From NCBI GenBank assembly GCA_036172665.1, contig CM069873.1, forward strand, positions 35,516,001 to 35,580,000: 64,000 nt of DNA, written 5' to 3'. The DNA comes from Prosopocoilus inquinatus (taxonomy: Eukaryota; Arthropoda; Insecta; Coleoptera; Lucanidae). A program made the translations under genes and the position numbers. Shown one piece after another: positions 1-11,834 of the stretch; the first letter of the stretch is position 1; the number at the start of each line of letters is the position of its first letter. Below the pieces are notes generated by a model. That model saw only the letters and a list, made by a program, of their open reading frames with translations. It was not told the DNA's origin and did not search any database.

Positions 1-22
1 TGAGATACGAAGTTTTTGGACG

Positions 23-34
23 CAGCAGGAGCTG
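23..34. other. CAGC-N4-GCTG dyad, present in nearly every monomer
   Basis: Two 4-bp half-sites, CAGC and GCTG, flank a 4-nt centre. Across the array the centre varies widely (AGGA, AGAA, AGTA at 321, AGAT at 10453, TGAA in the 6706 type, ATGA near 44728, ATTA near 44579), while the half-sites usually stay intact. Half-site breaks do occur, for example GAATCTGG, GGACCTGG and GAACCTGG. The pattern could reflect a protein-binding dyad or a very short hairpin. It could also simply be a mutation-rich centre spread by homogenisation. Confidence 0.6.
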
Positions 35-51
35 GAAATAGTTTTAAACGA

Positions 52-73
52 AACAACACGTATTAGCGTTGTT
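52..73. other. Imperfect inverted repeat with ATTA loop, present in nearly every monomer
   Basis: AACAA, then a 2-nt bulge (CA), then CGY, a loop ATTA, then GCG and TTGTT: eight pairs with one bulge. Y is C or T, giving a C-G or a T-G wobble pair, so both common types keep the fold. The ATTACCG type, common after 5.7 kb, breaks one pair, and ATTAGTG (for example near 20171) leaves a wobble. Dyad symmetry and cruciform potential have been reported for centromeric satellites in general. A function here is inference only. Confidence 0.55.
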
Positions 74-3000
74 CCTGTGATGTATCTAATCGATCCTTAT
101 TTATCTATCATGTTATTTGACGTATCGATGGACTCTAGTAACTCTGATGTGAGATACGAAGTTTTTGGGTGCAGCAGGAGCTGGAAATAGTTTTAAACGA
201 AGCAACACGTATTAGCGTTGTTCCTGTGATGTATCTAATAGATCCTTACTTAGCTACTATGTTATTTGACGTTTCGATGGACTCCAGTAACTCTAATGTG
301 AGATACGAAATTTTCGGGCGCAGCAGTAGCTGGAAATAGTGTTAAACGAAACAACACGCATTAGCGTTGTTCCTGTGATGTATCTAATCGATCCTTACTC
401 ATCTATCATGTTATTTGACGTTTCGATGGACTCCAGTAACTCTAATGTGAGATACGAAATTTTCGGACGCAGCAGAAGCTGGAAATAGTTTTAAACGAAA
501 CAACACGCATTAGCGTTGTTCCTGTGATGTATCTAATCGATCCTTACTCATCTATCATGTTATTTGACGTTTCGATGGACTCCAGTAACTCTAATGTGAG
601 ATACGAAATTCTCGGACGCAGCAGGAGCTGGAAATAGTTTTAAACGAAACAACACGCATTAGCGTTGTTCCTGTGATGTATCTAATCGATCCTTACTCAT
701 CTATCATGTTATTTGACGTTTGAATGGACTCCAGTAACTCTGATGTGAGATACAAAGTTCTCGGACGCAGCAGAAGCTGGAAATAGTTTTGAACGAAACA
801 ACACGTATTAGCGTTGTTCCTGTGATGTATCTAATCGATCCTTACTTATCTACTATGTTATTTGACGTTTCGATGGATTCCAGTAACTCTGATGTGAGAG
901 ACGAAATTTTCGACCGCAGCAGAATCTGGAAATAGTTTTAAATGAAACAACACGCATTAGCGTTGTTCCTGTGATGTATCTAATCGATCCTTACTCATCT
1001 ATCATGTCATTTGACGTTTCGATGGACTCTAGTAACTCTGATGTGAGATACGAAGTTTTTGGATGCAGCAGGAGCTGGAAATAGTTTTAAACGAAACAAC
1101 ACGTATTAGCGTTGTTCCTGTGATGTATCTAATCGATCCTTACTCATCTATCATGTTATTTGACGTTTGGATGGACTCCAGTAACTCTGATGTGAGATAC
1201 AAAGTTCTCGGACGCAGCAGAAGCTGGAAATAGTTTTGAACGAAACAACACGTATTAGCGTTGTTCCTGTGATGTATCTAATCGATCCTTACTCATCTAT
1301 CATGTTATTTGACGTTTGAATGGACTCCAGTAACTCTGATGTGAGATAAAAAGTTCTCGGACGCAGCAGAAGCTGGAAATAGTGTTAAACGAAACAACAC
1401 GCATTAGCGTTGTTCCTGTGATGTATCTAATCGATCCTTACTCATCTATCATGTTATTTGACGTTTCGATGGACTCCAGTAACTCTAATGTGAGATACGA
1501 AATTTTCGGACGCAGCAGAAGCTGGAAATAGTTTTAAACGAAACAACACGCATTAGCGTTGTTCCTGTGATGTATCTAATCGATCCTTACTCATCTATCA
1601 TGTTATTTGACGTTTCGATGGACTCCAGTAACTCTGATGTGAGATACAAAGTTCTCGGACGCAGCAGAAGCTGGAAATAGTTTTGAACGAAACAACACGT
1701 ATTAGCGTTGTTCCTGTGATGTATCTAATCGATCCTTACTTATCTATCATGTTATTTGACGTTTGAATGGACTCCAGTAACTCTGATGTGAGATACAAAG
1801 TTCTCGGACGCAGCAGAAGCTGGAAATAGTGTTAAACGAAACAACACGCATTAGCGTTGTTCCTGTGATGTATCTAATCGATCCTTATTTATCTATCATG
1901 TTATTTGACGTTTCGATGCACTCTAGTAACTCTGATGTGAGATACGAAGTTCTCGGACGCAGCAGGAGCTGGAAATAGTTTTAAACGAAACAACACGCAT
2001 TAGCGTTGTTCCTGTGATGTATCTAATCGATCCTTATTTATCTATCATGTTATTTGACGTTTCGATGGACTCTAGTAACTCTGATGTGAGATACGAAGTT
2101 TTTGGACGCAGCAGGAGCTGGAAATAGTTTTAAACGAAACAACACGTATTAGCGTTGTTCCTGTGATGTATCTAATCGATCCTTACTCATCTACCATGTT
2201 ATTTGACGTTTGAATGGACTCCAGTAACTCTGATGTGAGATACAAAGTTCTCGGACGCAGCAGAAGCTGGAAATAGTGTTAAACGAAACAACACGCATTA
2301 GCGTTGTTCCTGTGATGTATCTAATCGATCCTTATTTATCTATCATGTTATTTGACGTATCGATGGACTCTAGTAACTCTGATGTGAGATACGAAGTTTT
2401 TGGGTGCAGCAGGAGCTGGAAATAGTTTTAAACGAAGCAACACGTATTAGCGTTGTTCCTGTGATGTATCTAATAGATCCTTACTTAGCTACTATGTTAT
2501 TTGACGTTTCGATGGACTCCAGTAACTCTAATGTGAGATACGAAATTTTCGGGCGCAGCAGAAGCTGGAAATAGTGTTAAACGAAACAACACGCATTAGC
2601 GTTGTTCCTGTGATGTATCTAATCGATCCTTACTCATCTATCATGTTATTTGACGTTTCGATGGACTCCAGTAACTCTAATGTGAGATACGAAATTTTCG
2701 GACGCAGCAGAAGCTGGAAATAGTTTTAAACGAAACAACACCCATTAGCGTTGTTCCTGTGATGTATCTAATCGATCCTTATTTATCTATCATGTTATTT
2801 GACGTTTCGATGGACTCTAGTAACTCTGATGTGAGATACGAAGTTTTTGGACGCAGCAGGAGCTGGAAATAGTTTTAAACGAAACAACACGTATTAGCGT
2901 TGTTCCTGTGATGTATCTAATCGATCCTTACTCATCTATCATGTTATTTGACGTTTGAATGGACTCCAGTAACTCTGATGTGAGATACAAAGTTCTCGGA

Positions 3001-4321
3001 CGCAGCAGAAGCTGGAAATAGTGTTAAACGAAACAACACGCATTAGCGTTGTTCCTGTGATGTATCTAATCGATCCTTATTTATCTATCATGTTATTTGA
3101 CGTTTCGATGCACTCTAGTAACTCTGATGTGAGATACGAAGTTCTCGGACGCAGCAGGAGCTGGAAATAGTTTTAAACGAAACAACACGCATTAGCGTTG
3201 TTCCTGTGATGTATCTAATCGATCCTTATTTATCTATCATGTTATTTGACGTTTCGATGGACTCTAGTAACTCTGATGTGAGATACGAAGTTTTTGGACG
3301 CAGCAGGAGCTGGAAATAGTTTTAAACGAAACAACACGTATTAGCGTTGTTCCTGTGATGTATCTAATCGATCCTTACTCATCTACCATGTTATTTGACG
3401 TTTGAATGGACTCCAGTAACTCTGATGTGAGATACAAAGTTCTCGGACGCAGCAGAAGCTGGAAATAGTTTTGAACGAAACAACACGTATTAGCGTTGTT
3501 CCTGTGATGTATCTAATCGATCCTTACTCATCTATCATGTTATTTGACGTTTGAATGGACTCCAGTAACTCTGATGTGAGATACAAAGTTCTCGGACGCA
3601 GCAGAAGCTGGAAATAGTGTTAAACGAAACAACACGCATTAGCGTTGTTCCTGTGATGTATCTAATCGATCCTTACTCATCTATCATGTTATTTGACGTT
3701 TCGATGGACTCCAGTAACTCTAATGTGAGATACGAAATTTTCGGACGCAGCAGAAGCTGGAAATAGTTTTAAACGAAACAACACGCATTAGCGTTGTTCC
3801 TGTGATGTATCTAATCGATCCTTACTCATCTATCATGTTATTTGACGTTTCGATGGACTCCAGTAACTCTGATGTGAGATACGAAGTTTTTGGACGCAGC
3901 AGGAGCTGGAAATAGTCTTAAACGAAACAACACGTATTAGCGTTGTTCCTGTGATGTATCTAATCGATCCTTACTCATCTATCATGTTATTTGACGTTTG
4001 GATGGACTCCAGTAACTCTGATGTGAGATACAAAGTTCTCGGACGCAGCAGAAGCTGGAAATAGTTTTGAACGAAACAACACGTATTAGCGTTGTTCCTG
4101 TGATGTATCTAATCGATCCTTACTTATCTATCATGTTATTTGACGTTTGGATGGACTCCAGTAACTCTGATGTGAGATACAAAATTTTCGGACGCAGCAG
4201 AAGCTGGAAATAGTTTTAAACGAAACAACACGCATTAGCGTTGTTCCTGTGATGTATCTAATCGATCCTTACTTATCTACTATGTTATTTGACGTTTCGA
4301 TGGACTCCAGTAACTCTGATG

Positions 4322-4470
4322 TGAGAGACGAAATTTTCGAACGCAGTAGGAGCTGGAAATAGTTTTAAACGAAACAACACGCATTAGCGTTGTTCCTGTG
4401 ATGTATCTAATCGATCCTTACTCATCTATCATGTTATTTGACGTTTGAATGGACTCCAGTAACTCTGATG
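4322..4470 (+). repeat. Marker monomer type GAGACGAAATTTTCGAACGCAGTAGG
   Basis: This type carries TGAGAGACG in place of TGAGATACG and CAGTAGGAGCTGG in the dyad. I find the GCAGTAGGAGC word at 4341, 8364, 11640, 14173, 19831, 20576, 21619 and 23556, and none after 24 kb. It therefore marks the left third of the window. Confidence 0.85.
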
Positions 4471-6705
4471 TGAGATACAAAGTTCTCGGACGCAGCAGAA
4501 GCTGGAAATAGTTTTGAACGAAACAACACGTATTAGCGTTGTTCCTGTGATGTATCTAATCGATCCTTACTCATCTATCATGTTATTTGACGTTTGAATG
4601 GACTCCAGTAACTCTGATGTGAGATACAAAGTTCTCGGACGCAGCAGAAGCTGGAAATAGTTTTGAACGAAACAACACGCATTAGCGTTGTTCCTGTGAT
4701 GTATCTAATCGATCCTTACTTATCTACTATGTTATTTGACGTTTCGATAGACTCCAGTAACTCTGATGTGAGAGACGAAATTTTCGAACGCAGCAGAATC
4801 TGGAAATAGTTTTAAATGAAACAACACGCATTAGCGTTGTTCCTGTGATGTATCTAATCGATCCTTACTCATCTATCATGTTATTTGACGTTTCGATGGA
4901 CTCTAGTAACTCTGATGTGAGATACGAAGTTTTTGGACGCAGCAGGAGCTGGAAATAGTTTTAAACGAAACAACACGTATTAGCGTTGTTCCTGTGATGT
5001 ATCTAATCGATCCTTACTCATCTATCATGTTATTTGACGTTTGGATGGACTCCAGTAACTCTGATGTGAGATACAAAGTTCTCGGACGCAGCAGAAGCTG
5101 GAAATAGTTTTGAACGAAACAACACGTATTAGCGTTGTTCCTGTGATGTATCTAATCGATCCTTACTTATCTATCATGTTATTTGACGTTTGGATGGACT
5201 CCAGTAACTCTGATGTGAGATACAAAATTTTCGGACGCAGCAGAAGCTGGAAATAGTTTTAAACGAAACAACACGTATTAGCGTTGTTCCTGTGATGTAT
5301 CTAATCGATCCTTATTTATCTATCATGTTATTTGACGTTTCGATGGACTCTAGTAACTCTGATGTGAGATACGAAGTTTTTGGGTGCAGCAGGAGCTGGA
5401 AATAGTTTTAAACGAAGCAACACGTATTAGCGTTGTTCCTGTGATGTATGTAATAGATCCTTACTTAGCTACTATGTTATTTGACGTTTCGATGGACTCC
5501 AGTAACTCTAATGTGAGATACGAAATTTTCGGGCGCAGCAGAAGCTGGAAATAGTGTTAAACGAAACAACACGCATTAGCGTTGTTCCTGTGATGTATCT
5601 AATCGATCCTTACTCATCTATCATGTTATTTGACGTTTCGATGGACTCCAGTAACTCTGATGTGAGATACAAAGTTTTCGGACGCAGCAGAAGCTGGAAA
5701 TAGTTTTAAACGAAACAACACGCATTACCGTTGTTCCTGTGATGTATCTAATCGATCCTTACTCATCTATCATGTTATTTGGCGTCTCGATGGACTCCAG
5801 TAACTCTGATGTGAGATACAAAGGTTTCGGACGCAGCAGAAGCTGGAAATAGTTTTAAACGAAACAACACGCATTAGCGTTCTTCCTGTGATGTATCTAA
5901 TCGATCCTTATTTATCTATCATGTTATTTGACGTTTCGATGCACTCTAGTAACTCTGATGTGAGATACGAAGTTTTTGGACGCAGCAGGAGCTGGAAATA
6001 GTTTTAAACGAAACAACACGTATTAGCGTTGTTCCTGTGATGTATCTAATCGATCCTTATTTATTTATCATGTTATTTTACGTATCGATGGACTCTAGTA
6101 ACTCTGATGTGAGATACGAAGTTTTTGGTCGCAGCAGGAGCTGGAAATAGTTTTAAACTAAGCAACACGTATTAGCGTTGTTCCTGTGATGTATCTAATA
6201 GATCCTTACTTAGCTACTATGTTATTTGACGTTTCGATGGACTCCAGTAACTCTAATGTGAGATACGAAATTTTCGGACGCAGCAGAAGCTGGAAATAGT
6301 TTTAAACGAAACAACACGCATTAGCGTTGTTCCTGTGATGTATGTAATCGATCCTTAGTCATCTATTATGTTATTTGACGTTTCGATGGACTCCAGTAAC
6401 TCTAATGTGAGATACGAAATTTTCGGGCGCAGCAGAAGCTGGAAATAGTTTTAAACGAAACAACACGCATTAGCGTTGTTCCTGTGATGTATCTAATCGA
6501 TCCTTACTCATCTATCATGTTATTTGACGTTTCGATGGACTCTATTAACTCTGATGAGAGATACGAAGTTTTTGGACGCAGCAGGAGCTGGAAATAGTTT
6601 TAAATGAAACAACACGCATTAGCGTTGTTCCTGTGATGTATCTAATCGATCCTTACTCATCTATCATGTTATTTGGCGTTTCGATGGACTCCAGAAACTT
6701 TGATG

Positions 6706-6854
6706 TGGGATACGAAGTTCTCGGACGCAGCTGAAGCTGGAAATAGTCTTAAATGAAACAACACGTACTAGCGTTGCTCTTGTGATATATCTAATCGATC
6801 CTTACTCATCTATCATGTTATTTGACGTTTTGATGGACTCCAGTAACTCTGATG
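6706..6854 (+). repeat. Marker monomer type CAGCTGAAGCTGG
   Basis: Usually preceded by GGCGTTTCG and CCAGAAACTTTG and followed by TTTTAAATG or TCTTAAATG and TACTAGCG. It occurs near 6706, 12366 and 25770 and is abundant in block C and its derivatives (29-38 kb). A CAGCTGAAGCTAG branch, with AAAGTTCTCGG before it, occurs near 10150, 15960, 18490, 40250 and 50530 and at 51-54.6 kb. The centre TGAA creates the palindrome CAGCTG inside the dyad. Confidence 0.8.
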
Positions 6855-8046
6855 TGATGTACAAAGTTTTCGGACGCAGCAGGAGCTGGAAATAGTTTTA
6901 AACGAAACAACACGTATTAGCGTTGTTCCTGTGATGTATCTAATCGATCCTTACTCATCTATCATATTATTTGACGTTTGGATGGACTCCAGTAACTCTG
7001 ATGTGAGATACAAAGTTCTCGGACGCAGCAGAAGCTGGAAATACTTTTGAACGAAACAACACGTATTAGCGTTGTTCCTGTGATGTATCTAATCGATCCT
7101 TACTCATCTATCATGTTATTTGACGTTTGTATGGACTCCAGTAACTCTGATGTGAGATACAAAGTTTTCGGAGGCAGCAGAAGCTGGAAATAGTTTTAAC
7201 CGAAACAACACGTATTAGCGTTGTCCCTGTGATGTATCTAATCGATCCTTATTTATCTATCATGTTATTTGACGTTTCGATGCACTCTAGTAACTCTGAT
7301 GTGAGATACGAAGTTCTCGGACGCAGCAGGAGCTGGAAATAGTTTTAAACGAAACAACACGCATTAGCGTTGTTCCTGTGATGTATCTAATCGATCCTTA
7401 TTTATCTATCATGTTATTTGACGTTTCGATGGACTCTAGTAACTCTGATGTGAGATACGAAGTTTTTGGACGCAGCAGGAGCTGGAAATAGTTTTAAACG
7501 AAACATCACGTATTAGCGTTGTTCCTGTGATGTATCTAATCGATCCTTACTCATCTACCATGTTATTTGACGTTTGAATGGACTCCAGTAACTCTGATGT
7601 GAGATACAAAGTTCTCGGACGCAGCAGAAGCTGGAAATAGTTTTGAACGAAACAACACGTATTAGCGTTGTTCCTGTGATGTATCTAATCGATCCTTACT
7701 CATCTATCATGTTATTTGACGTTTGAATGGACTCCAGTAACTCTTATGTGAGATACAAAGTTCTCGGACGCAGCAGAAGCTGGAAATAGTGTTAAACGAA
7801 ACAACACGCATTAGCGTTGTTCCTGTGATGTATCTAATCGATCCTTACTCATCTATCATGTTATTTGACGTTTCGATGGACTCCAGTAACTCTAATGTGA
7901 GATATGAAATTTTCGGACGCAGCAGAAGCTGGAAATAGTTTTAAACGAAACAACACGCATTAGCGTTGTTCCTGTGATGTATCTAATCGATCCTTACTTA
8001 TCTATCATGTTATTTGACGTTTCGATGGACTCTAGTAACTCTGATG

Positions 8047-8195
8047 TGAGATACGAAGTTCTCGGACGCAGCAGAAGCTGGAAATAGCTTTGAACGAAAC
8101 AACACGTATTAGCGTTGTTCCTGTGATGTATCTAATCGATCCTTACTTATCTGTCATGTTATTTGACGTTTGGATGGACTCCAGTAACTCTGATG
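8047..8195 (+). repeat. Chimeric monomer at a one-monomer loss (block B copy 1)
   Basis: It begins like the GAAGTTTTTGG/GGAGCTGG type (TGAGATACGAAG) and continues like the AAAGTTCTCGG/CAGAAGCTGG/TTTGAACG type. Copy 2 has these as two separate monomers at about 13700-13990. The offset between copies changes by exactly 149 bp here. Confidence 0.85.
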
Positions 8196-11168
8196 TGAGA
8201 TACAAAATTTTCGGACGCAGCAGAAGCTGGAAATAGTTTTAAACGAAACAACACGCATTAGCGTTGTTCCTGTGATGTATCTAATCGATCCTTACTTATC
8301 TACTATGTTATTTGACGTTTCGATGGACTCCAGTAACTCTGATGTGAGAGACGAAATTTTCGAACGCAGTAGGAGCTGGAAATAGTTTTAAACGAAACAA
8401 CACGCATTAACATTGTTCCTGTGATGTATCTAATCGATCCTTACTCATCTACCATGTTATTTGACGTTTGAATGGACTCCAGTAACTCTGATGTGAGATA
8501 CAAAGTTCTCGGACGCAGCAGAAGCTGGAAATAGTTTTGAACGAAACAACACGTATTAGCGTTGTTCCTGTGATGTATCTAATCGATCCTTACTCATCTA
8601 TCATGTTATTTGACGTTTGAATGGACTCCAGTAACTCTGATGTGAGATACAAAGTTCTCGGACGCAGCAGAAGCTGGAAATAGTTTTGAACGAAACAACA
8701 CGTATTAGCGTTGTTCCTGTGATATATCTAATGGATCCTTACTTATCTACTATGTTATTTGACGTTTCGATGGACTCCAGTAACTCTGATGTGAGAGACG
8801 AAATTTTCGAACGCAGCAGAATCTGGAAATAGTTTTAAATGAAACAACACGCATTAGCGTTGTTCCTGTGATGTATCTAATCGATCCTTACTCATCTATC
8901 ATGTTATTTGACGTTTCGATGGACTCTAGTATCTCTGATGTGAGATACGAAGTTTTTGGACGCAGCAGGAGCTGGAAATAGTTTTAAACGAAACAACACG
9001 TATTAGCGTTGTTCCTGTGATATATCTAATCGATCCTTACTCATCTATCATGTTATTTGACGTTTGGATGGACTCCAGTAACTCTGATGTGAGATACGAA
9101 GTTTTTTGACGCAGCAGGAGCTGGAAATAGTTTTAAACGAAACAACACGTATTAGCGTTGTTCCTGTGATGTATCTAATCGAACCTTATTTATCTATCAT
9201 GTTATTTGACGTATCGATGGACTCTAGTAACTCTGATGTGAGATACGAAGTTTTTGGGCGCAGCAGGAGCTGGAAATAGTTTTAAAGGAAGCAACACGTA
9301 TTAGCGTTGTTCCTGTGATGTATCTAATAGATCCTTACTCATCTATCATGTTATTTGACGTTTGGATGGACTCCAGTAACTCTGATGTGAGATACGAAGT
9401 TTTTTGACGCAGCAGGAGCTGGAAATAGTTTTAAACGAAACAACACGTATTAGCGTTGTTCCTGTGATGTATCTAATCGATCCTTATTTATTTATCATGT
9501 TATTTGACGTTTCGATGGACTCCAGTAACTCTAATGTGAGATACGAAATTTTCGGGCGCGGCAGAAGCTGGAAATGGTGTTAAACGAAACAACACGCATT
9601 AACGTTGTTCCTATGATGTATCTAATCGATCCTTACTCATCTATCATGTTATTTGACGTTTCGATGGACTCCAGTAACTCTAATGTGAGATACGAAATTT
9701 TCGGACGCAGTAGAAGCTGGAAATAGTTTTAAACGAAACAACACGCATTAGCGTTGTTCCTGTGATGTGTCTAATCGATCCTTACTCATCTATCATGTTA
9801 TTTGACGTTTCGATGGACTCTAGTAACTCTGATGTGAGATACGAAGTTTTTGGACGCAGCAGGAGCTGGAAATAGTTTTAAACGAAACAACACGTATTAG
9901 CGTTGTTCCTGTGATGTATCTAATCGATCCTTACTCATCTATGATTTTATTTGACGTTTGGATGGACTACAGTAACTCTGATGTGAGATACAAAGTTTAC
10001 GGACGCAGCAGAAGCTGGAAATAGTTTTAAACGAAACAACACGCATTACCGTTGTTCCTGTGATGTAACTAATCGATCCTTACTCATCTATCATGTTATT
10101 TGGCGTTTCGATGGACTCCAGTAACTCTGATGTGAGATACAAAGTTCTCGGACGCAGCTGAAGCTAGAAATAGTTTTAAACGAAACAACACGCATTAGCG
10201 TTGTTCCTGTGATGTATTTAATCGATCCTTACTCATCTATCATGTTATTTGACGTTTGAATGGACTCCAGTAACTCTGATGTGAGATACAAAGTTCTCGG
10301 ACGCAGCAGAAGCTGGAAATAGTTTTAAACGAAACAACACGCATTACCGTTGTTCTTGTGATGTATCTAATCGATCCTTACTCATCTATCATGTTATTTG
10401 ACGTTTCGATGGACTCCAGTAACTCTATTGTGAGATACGAAATTTTCGGACGCAGCAGATGCTGGAAATAGTTTTAAACGAAACGACACGCATTAGCATT
10501 GTTCCTGTGACGTATCTAATCGATCCTTACTCATCTATCATGTTATTTGGCGTTTCGATGGACTCCAGTAACTTTGAAGTGAGATACGAAGTTCTCGGAC
10601 GCAGCTGAAGCTGGAAATAGTTTTAAATGAAACAACACGTATTAGCGTTGTTCCTGTGATGTATCTAATCGATTCTTACTCATCTATCATGTTATTTGAC
10701 GTTTGGATGGACTCCAGTATCTCTGATGTGAGATACAAAGTATTCGGACGCAGCAGAAGCTCGAGATAGTTTTAAACGATACAACACGCATTAGCGTTGT
10801 TCCTGTGATGTATCTAATCGATCCTTACTTATCTATCATGTTATTTGAAGTTTGGATGGTCTCCAGTAACTCTGATGTGAGATACAAAGTTTTCGGACGC
10901 AGCAGAAGCTGGAGATAGTTTTAAACGAAACAACACGCATTAGCGTTGTTCCTGTGATGTATCTAATCGATCCTTACTCATCTATCATGTTATTTTTCGT
11001 TTCGATGGACTCCAGTAACTCTGATGTGAGATACAAAGCTTTCGGACGCAGCAGAAGCTGGAAATAGTTTTAAACGAAACAACACGTATTAGCGTTGTTC
11101 CTGTGATGTATCTAATCGATCCTTACTCATCTATCATGTTATTTGACGTTTGGATGGACTCCAGTAAC

Positions 11169-11170
11169 TG
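11169..11170. other. 2-bp (CT) deletion, block B copy 1
   Basis: AACTCTGATG reads AACTGATG, with loss of one CT from CTCT at monomer positions 142-145. The same lesion is in both other copies (16978 and 19509), so it predates the duplications. Confidence 0.95.
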
Positions 11171-11455
11171 ATGTGAGATACAAAGTTCTCGGACGCAGCA
11201 GAAGCTGGAAATAGTTTTGAACGAAACAACACGTATTAGCGTTGTTCCTGTGATGTATCTAATCGATCCTTACTTAGCTACTATGTTATTTGACGTTTCG
11301 ATGGACTCCAATAACTCTGATGTGAGATACAAAGTTTTCGGGCGCAGCAGAAGCTGGAACTAGTGTTAAACGAAACAACACGCATTAACGTTGTTCCTGT
11401 GATGTATCTAATCGATCCTTACTCATCTATCATGTTATTTGACGTTTCGATGGAC

Positions 11456-11834
11456 TCCAGTAACTCTAATGTGAGATACGAAATTTTCGGACGCAGCAGA
11501 AGCTGGAAATAGTTTTAAACGAGACAACACGCATTAGCGTTGTTCCTGTGATGTATCTAATCGATCCTTACTCATCTATCATGTTATTTGACGTTTCGAT
11601 GGACTCCAGTAACTCTGATGTGAGAGACGAAATTTTCGAACGCAGTAGGAGCTGGAAATAGTTTTAAACGAAACAACACGCATTAGCGTTGTTCCTGTGA
11701 TGTATCTAATCGATCCTTACTCATCTATCATGTTATTTGACGTTTGAATGGACTCCAGTAACTCTGATGTGAGATACAAAGTTCTCGGACGCAGCAGAAG
11801 CTGGAAATAGTTTTGAACGAAACAACACGTATTA
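11456..11834. repeat. Monomers between block B copies
   Basis: About 2.5 monomers of GAAATTTTCGG, GAGACGAAATTTTCG/CAGTAGGAGC and AAAGTTCTCGG types, in normal 149-bp register. Their closest matches are in the 3.7-4.5 kb and 19.8 kb parts of the array. There is no spacer DNA. Confidence 0.8.

Larger units (their letters stand above)
1..149 (+). repeat. First complete monomer, used as the coordinate reference
   Basis: This monomer sets the numbering used throughout. Residues 1-8 are TGAGATAC. Residues 9-34 are the most variable part (GAAGTTTTTGG, AAAGTTCTCGG, GAAATTTTCGG, AAAGTTTACGG and others), ending in the dyad CAGC-N4-GCTG at 23-34. Residues 41-50 are GTTTTAAACG, with variants GTTTTGAACG, GTGTTAAACG and GTTTTAAATG. 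Residues 52-73 are the imperfect stem-loop. Residues 74-88 are nearly invariant. Residues 89-94 are ATCGAT in most copies. Residues 95-118 carry the CTTACTCATC, CTTATTTATC and CTTACTTAGC types. Residues 119-130 separate GACGTTTGG, GACGTTTCG, GGCGTTTCG and GGCGTCTCG types. Residues 142-145 are CTCT, the site of the repeated 2-bp loss. The choice of start is arbitrary because the array is continuous. 149 is not a multiple of 3, so reading frames rotate from one monomer to the next. Confidence 0.95.
1..3779. repeat. Mosaic of monomers with short 15-mer and 8-mer recurrences
   Basis: About 25 monomers with no single dominant higher-order unit. A run marked by TTTGGGTGCAGC (161) recurs at 2396, exactly 15 monomers (2235 bp) later, matching over roughly 100-580 and 2335-2815. 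It occurs again at 5376 (20 monomers on) and 24591. A second run marked by TTTCGATGCACTC (1911) recurs at 3103, exactly 8 monomers later, matching over roughly 1735-2265 and 2927-3457, and again at 7275. The 2927-3780 part resembles 7200-8040 and 12900-13680. No gene is seen. Confidence 0.85.
3780..7060. repeat. Higher-order block A, copy 1 (copy 2 at 22995-26125)
   Basis: The order of monomer types in this 22-monomer stretch is repeated about 19.2 kb downstream. Markers: AATAGTCTTA at 3911 and 23126; CGCAGTAGGAGC at 4341 and 23556; TTTTCGAACGCAGCAGAATC at 4781 and 23996; TTTGGGTGCAGC at 5376 and 24591. All are 19215 bp apart, equal to 129 monomers minus the three 2-bp deletions that lie between. 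From about 5830 the offset drops to 19066 (markers 6121/25187, 6745/25811, 7041/26107), so copy 2 lacks one monomer. The 3' part of this block overlaps block B, showing that the higher-order units are nested. Confidence 0.88.
6175..11455. repeat. Higher-order block B, copy 1
   Basis: About 35 monomers whose type order is repeated in 11835-17263. The offset is 5660 bp at the left (TATGTAATCG at 6341 and 12001; ATTTGGCGTT run at 6661 and 12321). It becomes 5809 bp after about 8050 (10441 and 16250). The change of exactly 149 bp marks loss of one monomer in this copy at the chimeric monomer 8047-8195. The 2-bp deletion at 11169 is shared with the other copies, so it predates the duplication. The two copies are separated by only 379 bp of array. 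Confidence 0.9.

Noticed and set aside
52..73. Bacterial-type terminator hairpin
   Set aside because: The stem is A/T-rich, bulged and not followed by a T-run. It is repeated every 149 bp in a eukaryotic satellite.
121..137. CENP-B box
   Set aside because: TTCGATGGACTCCAG has TTCG and the following A at the right spacing but lacks CGGG. The reverse strand at 40-58 (TTCGTTTAAAAC) also lacks CGGG. The core is incomplete in all types I inspected, including the AATCGGGAAATAG type, where no TTCG lies at the right distance.
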